From NCBI GenBank assembly GCA_002453475.1, contig DKGY01000100.1:335-7173 (forward strand): a stretch of DNA of 6,839 nucleotides, given 5' to 3'. Source of the DNA: Clostridium sp. UBA6758 (GTDB lineage Bacteria; Bacillota; Clostridia; Clostridiales; Clostridiaceae). The notes beneath the pieces are model-generated. The model saw only the letters and a list, made by a program, of their open reading frames with translations. It had not been told where the DNA came from and searched no databases. Shown one piece after another: positions 1 to 5,737 of this stretch; within the stretch, counting starts at the first letter, position 1; every line of letters begins with the position of its first letter. A program made the translations under genes and the position numbers.

Positions 1-270
1 CATGATGTAGGTAAAGTACATATGCCTCTAAATCCAATAGATAAATCTATTTTAGTTTTACTAAATCATTTTACAAAAACGAAAATAAAGAGATATAGTG
101 ATAGAAATTCTAAGATATATATTTTTTTTAATCATGGAGAAGAAGGATATAAAATTTTAAAAGAAAAGGGATATGATAAAGAATTTTTAAATGCTATAAG
201 AAATCATCATAATTATAAAGTACAAAATAAATGGCTAGATATTTTACGAAAGTATGATGATAGAAATTAA
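1..270 (+). CDS. HD-domain phosphohydrolase-like protein, 5'-truncated by window edge
   Basis: The reading frame is open from base 1 and ends at TAA 268-270, giving 89 visible residues. The first visible residues are HDVGK, the His-Asp metal-binding doublet of the HD superfamily (compare the HDIGK form). About 45 residues later comes NHGEEGYKILKEKGYD followed by AIRNHHNY, which matches the later HD helices whose histidines complete the metal site. Family knowledge: HD proteins are metal-dependent phosphohydrolases acting on nucleotides, cyclic nucleotides or phosphorylated substrates; the substrate cannot be told from this piece. The Met codon at 22 lies inside the domain after the HD doublet, so it is not the real start; the N-terminus lies off the left edge. 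The protein ends soon after the HD core, so it has no extra C-terminal domain. The gene appears separate from niaR, with 131 nt between them. Confidence 0.8.
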   Translation, partial: HDVGKVHMPLNPIDKSILVLLNHFTKTKIKRYSDRNSKIYIFFNHGEEGYKILKEKGYDKEFLNAIRNHHNYKVQNKWLDILRKYDDRN

Positions 271-351
271 ACATATAACTAATAAAAGTTAAATAATTAA
301 AATAAATATTTAATAATAAAAGAAAAAAATACAATAATATACAGAGGGATA

Positions 352-360
352 TGATATACT
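352..360 (+). promoter_or_regulatory. Candidate extended -10 promoter of niaR
   Basis: TGATATACT fits the extended -10 pattern TGnTATAAT with one mismatch. No convincing -35 hexamer is seen 16-18 nt upstream, which is tolerable for an extended -10 promoter. Transcription would begin near 366-368, giving a leader of about 35 nt before the ATG at 402. If this is right, the in-frame ATG at 351 is not on the transcript. Confidence 0.4.
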
Positions 361-390
361 ATTATTTAAATAATATATATTGTATATACA
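360..390. promoter_or_regulatory. Candidate NiaR operator: two palindromes around the niaR start site
   Basis: Bases 360-375 (TATTATTTAAATAATA) form a perfect 16-bp palindrome. Bases 381-390 (TGTATATACA) form a perfect 10-bp palindrome just before the ribosome binding site. Both lie at or just downstream of the predicted transcription start, where a repressor would block the promoter. NiaR is known to bind palindromic sites and often regulates its own operon. In DNA this rich in A and T, chance palindromes are common, so this is a hypothesis. Confidence 0.3.
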
Positions 391-401
391 CGGAGGGGAT
401 T

Positions 402-920
402 ATGACAAGTGTAAAAAGAAGAGAAAAAATAAAAAATTTATTAATACAATCTCAGGAGCCTGTAAAAGGTCAGGTATTAGCAGAAATGTTTGAGGTTACT
501 CGTCAAATTATAGTGAAGGATATAGCTATTATAAGAGCTGAGGGTATTAATATTATATCTACACCAAAAGGATATATGGCTTTAAAGGAGAATATCAATA
601 GCATAAAGAAAGTTATAGCTGTTAATCATGGAAGGGAAGAAGTAAAAAATGAGCTTGAGACTATTGTTAAATATGGTGCAATTGTAGAAGATGTAATAGT
701 TGAACATCCTCTTTATGGAGAAATACGGGCTATGCTTATGATTAAAAATATGATGGACATCGAAAATTTTTATAGTAATTTTAAGCAGTATGAAGCTGAG
801 CCCTTAAGTGCATTAACAAATGGAGTTCATCTTCATACAATAATATGTGAAAATGATAGAGTTTTATCAAATATAATAGCGGAATTAAATGAAAAAGGAT
901 TTTTAATTAAGGAATTATAA
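402..920 (+). CDS. niaR: Niacin-responsive transcriptional repressor NiaR (YrxA family, HTH plus 3H domain)
   Basis: 172-residue DNA-binding protein, the usual NiaR length. Residues about 5-60 form an HTH_11-type winged helix (recognition region around VTRQIIVKDIAIIR, then PKGY in the wing). Residues about 70-170 are the 3H domain, with its conserved histidines in NHGRE (H76), EHPLYGEI (H102) and GVHLHTI (H143, H145); these plus E84 correspond, from memory, to the metal-site region of the Thermotoga TM1602 structure. NiaR represses NAD biosynthesis or niacin uptake genes when niacin is present. The start at ATG 402 is chosen because GGAGG at 392-396 sits 5 nt upstream and the family's MxxxxRREKI N-terminus begins there. 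The in-frame ATG at 351 would add 17 unrelated residues and overlaps the probable promoter. No NAD-pathway or niacin transporter gene is adjacent in the window; the next gene is UPF0182, 17 nt downstream. Confidence 0.93.
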   Translation: MTSVKRREKIKNLLIQSQEPVKGQVLAEMFEVTRQIIVKDIAIIRAEGINIISTPKGYMALKENINSIKKVIAVNHGREEVKNELETIVKYGAIVEDVIVEHPLYGEIRAMLMIKNMMDIENFYSNFKQYEAEPLSALTNGVHLHTIICENDRVLSNIIAELNEKGFLIKEL

Positions 921-921
921 A

Positions 922-940
922 AAGGGGTGTGAATGGTTTG
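922..940 (+). promoter_or_regulatory. Ribosome binding site that selects TTG 938 as UPF0182 start
   Basis: AAGGGGTG at 922-929 resembles the AAGGAGGTG anti-Shine-Dalgarno complement. It is spaced 8 nt from TTG 938 but includes the GTG at 929, which therefore cannot be well served by it. An ATG at 933 is in a different frame. Confidence 0.6.
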
Positions 941-3658
941 AAGAAAAAAGCTATAGGTATTATAGTTGCTACTATAATAATTATATTGTTTTTAGCCATT
1001 GCTGGAATAAATATAATAGTTGACTATCAATGGTTTAGTGAATTGGGATATCTTTCAATTTATTTTACTAAGTTATTATCTATATTAAAACTAATGCTTC
1101 CTACATTTTTAGTAATGTTTATAGGCATAACATTATATTATAAAAGCTTAATACCTAATATTAGAAAGTTAAAAAAGATAGTGGAAGTTGATAAAATTAA
1201 AGAGAAAAAAAGATTTAAAATCTTTTTAGTAATAAATTTTATTATATCCCTATTCTTTTCTTTTAGTTTTGCAAATATATATTGGTACAAGATATTAGAA
1301 TTTACCAACTCTACAAAATTTAATGTTAATGATCCTATATTTAATAAGGATATATCATTTTTTACATTTAAATTACCTTTAATAGAATCTTTATATAGTA
1401 GTATGATTTCATTATTGGTTTTACTTGTAATAGCTACTTTTGTAATTTATATTCTTTTAAATGCTAGGGATAAAATTAATAATCATTTTGATAGATCAGT
1501 TAAGATTGTAAATTTTAAATCTATGACTAGTGGTATAACGAGTTTTGCAGGAAAACAACTTGCCGTAATAGCCGCATTACTTATGTTGGTTATATCTTTA
1601 GGATATATGATAAAAGGATGGAACTTAGCATATTCTTCAAGGGGTATAGTATTTGGAGCAAGTTATACAGATGTAAACGTATCTTTAAAATTCTATAAAG
1701 TGATTTCTATAGTTTCAATTATTTTTGCTGTATTAATATTCTTAAGTATAATGTTTAAAAAAGTTAAACCAATAATATTTTCAGTAATAGTAGTATTTGT
1801 ACTAATGATTGGGGAAAGTGTTGCAGCAGGAGTTATCCAACAATTTATTGTTAATTCTAATGAAAAAACTTTGGAAAAACCTTATATTTCCAAGAATATA
1901 GAGTATACTAATATGGCTTATAATATTGATGAAATTGATGAAAATAATTTTGAAATAAAGAATGATTTAGATGCTACAGGTATAAAAGAAAATAAAGATA
2001 TAGTTGAAAATATTAAGGTTAATTCATATCGACCTGCTTTAGAATTTTATAATCAATTTCAATATATAAGATATTATTACAAGTTTAACGATATAGATAT
2101 TGATAGATATAATATTAATGGAAATTATAATCAAGTATTCATAGCACCAAGAGAAATTGATTTCGAAAAGTTAGATGAAAACTCAATAACGTGGCAAAAT
2201 CGACATTTATCATATACTCATGGATATGGTGTTGTTATGAGTAAAGTTAACTCAGTAACAAGTGAAGGACAACCAGATTTCATTATGAGTAATATACCTA
2301 TTGAAAATGAAACTGATATTTCATTAGAGAATCCAAGAATATATTTTGGGGAAAACACTAATGATTATAGTATAGTAAATACTAAGTTAGGAGAAATTGA
2401 TTATCCAGTAGGTGGTGAGAATGCCACTAATAATTATGATGGTAAAGCTGGTATATCAATGAATTACCTAAACAGAGTTATATTTGCTATAAAGGAACAA
2501 AACAGCAAATTTTTATTATCTCAGGATATAACTAATAACAGTAAAATTTTACTTCATAGAAATATAGTAGAAAGAGTTAATAAAATTGCACCTTTTTTAA
2601 GATATGATAAAGACCCATATGTAGTTATAAATAATGATAGACTTTATTGGGTTATAGATGCATATACTGTAAGCGATAAGTTCCCATTTTCGCAACCTAT
2701 GGGAGATATAAATTATATTAGAAATTCAGTTAAAGTTGTAGTTGATGCATATGATGGAACAACTAAATTTTATATAACAGATAATACAGACCCTATAGTT
2801 TCAACATATGCCAAGATATTTCCTAAGCTATTTACAGACTTAAGTACTTTACCTGATGAAATTAAATCTCACTTTAAATATCCGCAAGATTTATTTGCAA
2901 TTCAGTGTGCAATGTTATCTAAGTACCATGTTTCAGATCCAGGAGTTTTCTATAATGGGGATGATGTATGGTCTATAGCTAGTGATGTAGCTACAATTGA
3001 GGGAGATGAAGTAAAATCAGAAGCTTCATATGTTACTACTAAATTAGCTGGAGAAGATAAAGAAGAGATGGTTATTTTAGAGTATTTTAATACTAAAGGT
3101 AGAGACAATATGGTTGGTATGTTTGGTGTTAGAATGGATGGAGATAATTATGGTAAAATGTTTTTATATAAATTTCCAACTGGAGGAACAGTATATAGTC
3201 CAATGTTATTTAAACAAAAAATAAACCAGGACCCAGAAATATCTAAACAATTATCTCTTTGGGATACTAAGGGCTCTCAGGTTCAATTTGGGGAGGTTTT
3301 AATAATACCAATAGGAAACTCCTTATTATATGTAGAACCTCTTTATCTGAGAGCTGCTGGTGAAAATAGTATACCAGAAATGAAAAATGTTATAGTTGGC
3401 TATGGAGATAAACTAGTACTTGAAAAAGATATTGGAACTGCTATTACAAAGATGTTTAATATAGAGGCTGGTGAAAATAACACTAATAATGAAGGTAAAG
3501 AAAATAATAGTCAAGACGAAAAGGTAAATTCTGGTTATTTAGAAAAGCTAAAAGAGGCATATACAAATGCTATTGAATCTCAAAAAAATGGTGACTGGTC
3601 AAAGTATGGTGAGTATATAAATGAAATAGGGAAACTAATTGACGAATTATCAAAATAA
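938..3658 (+). CDS. UPF0182 family large integral membrane protein
   Basis: A 906-residue membrane protein of unknown function, of the UPF0182 family found in Clostridia, Actinobacteria and Cyanobacteria. About seven hydrophobic segments lie near residues 5-28, 46-68, 95-115, 155-175, 206-225, 255-273 and 278-300, followed by a roughly 600-residue soluble part, probably outside the cell. Family hallmarks are DYQWFSELGY after TM1, NDPIFNKDISFFTFKLP before TM4, EKPYISKNIEYTNMAYNID after TM7, then YTHGYGVVMSKVNSVT, RIYFGE and VKVVVDAYDGTTKFYI. An Asn/Glu-rich linker near 845-866 leads to a C-terminal helical segment with NGDWSKYGEYI, also typical of the family. TTG 938 is preferred as start because AAGGGGTG (922-929) sits about 8 nt upstream; the in-frame GTG at 929 overlaps that site. 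It follows niaR by 17 nt, so co-transcription is likely. It is full length with no frameshift seen. Confidence 0.92.
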   Translation: MKKKAIGIIVATIIIILFLAIAGINIIVDYQWFSELGYLSIYFTKLLSILKLMLPTFLVMFIGITLYYKSLIPNIRKLKKIVEVDKIKEKKRFKIFLVINFIISLFFSFSFANIYWYKILEFTNSTKFNVNDPIFNKDISFFTFKLPLIESLYSSMISLLVLLVIATFVIYILLNARDKINNHFDRSVKIVNFKSMTSGITSFAGKQLAVIAALLMLVISLGYMIKGWNLAYSSRGIVFGASYTDVNVSLKFYKVISIVSIIFAVLIFLSIMFKKVKPIIFSVIVVFVLMIGESVAAGVIQQFIVNSNEKTLEKPYISKNIEYTNMAYNIDEIDENNFEIKNDLDATGIKENKDIVENIKVNSYRPALEFYNQFQYIRYYYKFNDIDIDRYNINGNYNQVFIAPREIDFEKLDENSITWQNRHLSYTHGYGVVMSKVNSVTSEGQPDFIMSNIPIENETDISLENPRIYFGENTNDYSIVNTKLGEIDYPVGGENATNNYDGKAGISMNYLNRVIFAIKEQNSKFLLSQDITNNSKILLHRNIVERVNKIAPFLRYDKDPYVVINNDRLYWVIDAYTVSDKFPFSQPMGDINYIRNSVKVVVDAYDGTTKFYITDNTDPIVSTYAKIFPKLFTDLSTLPDEIKSHFKYPQDLFAIQCAMLSKYHVSDPGVFYNGDDVWSIASDVATIEGDEVKSEASYVTTKLAGEDKEEMVILEYFNTKGRDNMVGMFGVRMDGDNYGKMFLYKFPTGGTVYSPMLFKQKINQDPEISKQLSLWDTKGSQVQFGEVLIIPIGNSLLYVEPLYLRAAGENSIPEMKNVIVGYGDKLVLEKDIGTAITKMFNIEAGENNTNNEGKENNSQDEKVNSGYLEKLKEAYTNAIESQKNGDWSKYGEYINEIGKLIDELSK

Positions 3659-3677
3659 ATTTATATAAATAACATGA

Positions 3678-3725
3678 CTAGCCGCTCTACAGCTTTCGTA
3701 GTAAAATGGAAGATAGAGCGGCTAG
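3678..3725. repeat. GC-rich 12-bp inverted repeat with 24-nt loop (possible terminator or structured RNA)
   Basis: CTAGCCGCTCTA (3678-3689) is perfectly complementary to TAGAGCGGCTAG (3714-3725). The stem stands out sharply from the AT-rich surroundings. A competing small hairpin exists inside it: CTAC 3687-3690 with GTAG 3698-3701. Its place 20 nt after the UPF0182 stop suggests a transcription terminator, but the following bases are AATAATTATATAAAG with no T-run, and the reverse strand has no clear T-run either. Alternatives are a processing or mRNA-stabilising hairpin, a leader element for the next gene, or a small dispersed palindromic repeat. Confidence 0.75.
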
Positions 3726-3770
3726 AATAATTATATAAAGTAATATTAGCATGCATATGTGGAGGAAATT

Positions 3771-5162
3771 ATGGATTATGATGTATTGATATTAGGTGGA
3801 GGAATTATAGGTTGTGCTATAGCTTATGAATTATCAAAATATAACCTTAATATTGCAGTTATAGAAAAAGATTATGATATATGTAATGATACACCTTCTA
3901 TAAACACAGCAACAATATATGATGGACTAGAATGTGAGGATGAATTATCATCTAAGCTTATTAGAAAAGGAAATTTATTAATGGAGGAGTATGCATCAAG
4001 ATTTAAAGTTCCATATAAAAGGTGTGGAACTTTATATATAGCAAGAAATGAGTTTCAAGCTAAAAGTATTGATAAAATGTATGAAAGAGCTAAAGCAAAA
4101 AAAATTGATGATGTAAAACTTCTTGTAGGAAAAGAAATATTGGAGTATGAACCTAATATAGAAGGAAATATAATAAAGTCAATATATATACCCAATACAG
4201 GGGTAATAAGCTCATATGATTTAGCTTTAGCTTATGGTGAAATTGCTTTTGATAATGGAGTGAATTTTAGATTACAAGAAGAGGTTGAATCTATAAATAG
4301 TATAAATAAAGGATTCAAAATAAAAACAAATAAAAATAAATTCACTTGTAAGATAGTTATTGATACAACTAAAGATAAAAATCTACAATTAGTTAATGAA
4401 AACAATAAAGAGGATGGTAAAGGAAAATATTTGAAATATGTAGTTATTGACAAGTCTTATGAAAAATTATATTCTAACATAGTTTTTGATGTAAGAGAAA
4501 ATGAAAGAATATATATAAGACCTACAATTAACAATGAAATGATAGGGGCTTATAGTAGCTATAAAAATGTTCACTATGACAAAGTGATTGAAAAGATAAA
4601 ACCTCTTACTAAAGAAATTAGTGAAAATGACATAAAAGTAGTAAGGGATTGGCGACTTTTTGATGAACCTGTTAATATACAAGATGATATAATTAATAGT
4701 GGATATATAAACATTAAGGTTAATCATTATGCTAAAGTTACTATAACTCCATATTTAGCTTTGAATATATCGAAGTTAGTAATCGAAAAATTAAATTGTA
4801 AATTTAAAAAGGATTTTAATGATAAAAGAAGAGAATATTTTAAATTTAAAAATCTGTCAAATGAAGAAAGAAATAAAATTATTAGATTAGATAGCAAGTA
4901 TGGACGTATTATATGTCAGTGTGAAAAGGTTAGCGAAGGAGAGATTGTAGACTCTATTAGAAGACCTTTGGGAGCTAGAACAGTAACAGGGGTAAAAAGA
5001 AGAACAGGAGCTGGATTTGGAAGTTGTGATGGGTGTTATTGTAAGGATAAAATAATTGAAATTTTGGCAAGAGAAATGGATAAAAGAGTTACAGAAGTGG
5101 TTAATAATTCAAAGGATTCAACCATTTTATTATCAAGAATAAAAGAATTTGATGAGATGTGA
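3771..5162 (+). CDS. Diverged GlpA-like FAD-dependent oxidoreductase with C-terminal BFD-type [2Fe-2S] domain
   Basis: 463 residues. Residues 4-33 hold a Rossmann ADP-binding motif (GGGIIG at 9-14, E32 ending the second strand). The DAO fold continues through KRCGTLYIAR, EYEPNI and PNTGVISSYDLALAYGEIA, as in anaerobic glycerol-3-phosphate dehydrogenase-like proteins. Residues 376-435 match the BFD-like [2Fe-2S] domain: CQC at 382/384, VKRRTGAGFG, then C419 and C424, with an extra C422 between them. Several FAD-pocket motifs are altered: the usual SxANSGIVHAGYD region reads PSINTATIYDGLEC, NAAG reads DTTK, and the glycine-rich C-terminal FAD contact reads NHYAKVTITPYLAL. Substrate and even flavin binding are therefore uncertain. 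ATG 3771 is chosen because GGAGG (3761-3765) lies 5 nt upstream; the in-frame GTG at 3759 overlaps that site. The next gene starts 11 nt after the stop, suggesting an operon. I see no convincing promoter upstream. Confidence 0.85.
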   Translation: MDYDVLILGGGIIGCAIAYELSKYNLNIAVIEKDYDICNDTPSINTATIYDGLECEDELSSKLIRKGNLLMEEYASRFKVPYKRCGTLYIARNEFQAKSIDKMYERAKAKKIDDVKLLVGKEILEYEPNIEGNIIKSIYIPNTGVISSYDLALAYGEIAFDNGVNFRLQEEVESINSINKGFKIKTNKNKFTCKIVIDTTKDKNLQLVNENNKEDGKGKYLKYVVIDKSYEKLYSNIVFDVRENERIYIRPTINNEMIGAYSSYKNVHYDKVIEKIKPLTKEISENDIKVVRDWRLFDEPVNIQDDIINSGYINIKVNHYAKVTITPYLALNISKLVIEKLNCKFKKDFNDKRREYFKFKNLSNEERNKIIRLDSKYGRIICQCEKVSEGEIVDSIRRPLGARTVTGVKRRTGAGFGSCDGCYCKDKIIEILAREMDKRVTEVVNNSKDSTILLSRIKEFDEM

Positions 5163-5173
5163 GGTAATAAAAA

Positions 5174-5410
5174 GTGAAGGATAAGGATATATTAACAACT
5201 ATAGTGAGAGTAAAAGGATCTCCAGAGTGTAGGGTAGTTTCAGTAAAAAGTAGCGAACCTATAGATAAAAGTTTATGGCTTGAATGTTCTAAGTGTTTAA
5301 GTAGAATATATGTGGGGCCGCAGACATCAGAAGGTGATGTTATATGTAAGAATATACTTAATACAGGCGTAGATATTGTATGTACTAAATATACTTACAA
5401 AAACGAATAA
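5174..5410 (+). CDS. Shortened DUF1667-type protein (C-terminal half of the domain)
   Basis: 78 residues, start GTG 5174 with GAGGT (5161-5165) 8 nt upstream, overlapping the stop of the oxidoreductase gene. The pattern ILTTIVRVKG, VVSVKSSEPIDKSL and GDVICKNILNTGVDIVCTK matches the latter part of DUF1667, where family members typically read TTTVRV, PVxTxxPIPK and GDVIxxNIxGTGVDVVAT. Full-length members are about 120 residues and begin with a cysteine-rich CxxCPxGC section; this protein lacks it, and an in-frame TAA at 5168-5170 rules out an extended N-terminus. It has five cysteines of its own (C19, C38, C41, C58, C70), including a CxxC at 38-41 not typical of the family. DUF1667 genes usually accompany a GlpA-like FAD protein and an NAD(P) oxidoreductase; here only the first is present. 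Biochemical role unknown. Confidence 0.75.
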   Translation: MKDKDILTTIVRVKGSPECRVVSVKSSEPIDKSLWLECSKCLSRIYVGPQTSEGDVICKNILNTGVDIVCTKYTYKNE

Positions 5411-5415
5411 TTATA

Positions 5416-5444
5416 TTGACAAAAAATATGTTAGGGAATAATAT
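5416..5444 (+). promoter_or_regulatory. Sigma-A-type promoter of the serS T-box transcript
   Basis: A perfect -35 hexamer TTGACA (5416-5421) is followed 17 nt later by TAATAT (5439-5444), close to the -10 consensus. Transcription would start near 5450, just before the T-box leader. It begins 6 nt after the stop of the preceding gene, and no terminator separates them. Confidence 0.75.
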
Positions 5445-5450
5445 AGACAT

Positions 5451-5691
5451 ATATTTAGTGTAATAAATTATAAACCGTTGAAGAGAATAGTAGTAGTAAT
5501 TATATATGTAAGAGAGTCAGTGGTTGGTGTAAACTGATATATATAATATTATGAATCCACCTCTGAGGGACTGTGATGAGCAGTACGGCATTAAGTTTGT
5601 CGTTAAATTTTCGAGTGGAATAATTAATTTTATTCAATTAGGGTGGTAACACGGAGTCTTTCGTCCCTTAGGTGGGGTGAAAGGCTTTTTT
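5451..5691 (+). promoter_or_regulatory. T-box leader (tRNA-Ser-responsive riboswitch) of serS
   Basis: The leader controls serS by sensing uncharged tRNA-Ser. Stem I is recognisable: GAAGAGAATAGTAGTA on the 5' side, an AGAGAG region (5511-5516), and the conserved distal loop GGTTGGTG held by TCAGT 5517-5521 paired with ACTGA 5533-5537. The 3' side of the specifier loop reads ATGAATCCACCTCTGAG, placing the serine codon TCC at 5556-5558 after GAA. The 14-nt T-box is AGGGTGGTAACACG at 5640-5653; TGGT (5644-5647) would pair with the tRNA acceptor end, with U5647 facing the discriminator base. AGGG (5640-5643) can pair with CCCT (5665-5668) to form the antiterminator, which excludes the terminator stem. 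The 5' boundary is estimated from the promoter. Gene order and specifier codon agree on serine. Confidence 0.95.
5656..5691 (+). terminator. Intrinsic terminator of the serS T-box leader
   Basis: GTCTTTCGTCCC (5656-5667) pairs with GGGGTGAAAGGC (5674-5685) over 12 positions including G-U pairs, with a 6-nt loop, followed by six T residues (5686-5691). It is the default OFF structure of the T-box, avoided when uncharged tRNA-Ser stabilises the antiterminator. It could also stop read-through from the upstream oxidoreductase/DUF1667 unit. Confidence 0.93.
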
Positions 5692-5737
5692 ATTTATATA
5701 AAAATATAATTACAAGAAAAGGGTAGGAGGAATAACA

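Larger units (their letters stand above)
271..401 (+). other. AT-rich intergenic region between HD gene and niaR
   Basis: This gap is almost entirely A and T up to about 340. I see no GC-containing hairpin with a T-run after the HD gene, so no intrinsic terminator is evident. The right half holds a candidate extended -10 element, two palindromes and the niaR ribosome binding site, listed separately. Confidence 0.6.

Noticed and set aside
22..270. A complete small 82-residue gene starting at ATG 22
   Set aside because: The frame is open to base 1 and the HD metal doublet lies before this Met, so the gene is a truncated HD-domain protein.
351..401. In-frame ATG at 351 as niaR start
   Set aside because: It would add 17 non-family residues, overlaps the candidate -10 element, and its AGAGGG is only 2 nt away; ATG 402 has GGAGG at proper spacing and matches family length.
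3678..3725. Calling the inverted repeat a standard intrinsic terminator
   Set aside because: The loop is 24 nt and no T-run follows on either strand, so it is listed as an inverted repeat with unknown role.
3759..3770. GTG 3759 as start of the oxidoreductase
   Set aside because: It overlaps the GGAGG RBS, which is correctly spaced for ATG 3771, and the Rossmann strand begins directly after 3771.
4232..4453. Reverse-strand open frame of 73 codons
   Set aside because: It lies wholly inside the oxidoreductase gene, has no recognisable domain, and its composition is that of an antisense shadow.
4467..4727. Reverse-strand open frame of 86 codons
   Set aside because: Antisense shadow of the oxidoreductase gene; the Ile/Tyr/Phe-rich translation mirrors AT-rich coding DNA.
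3771..5410. Treating the oxidoreductase/DUF1667 pair as pseudogenes
   Set aside because: Both frames are intact, have good ribosome binding sites and tight spacing, and keep conserved domain parts; functional change fits better than decay on sequence alone.
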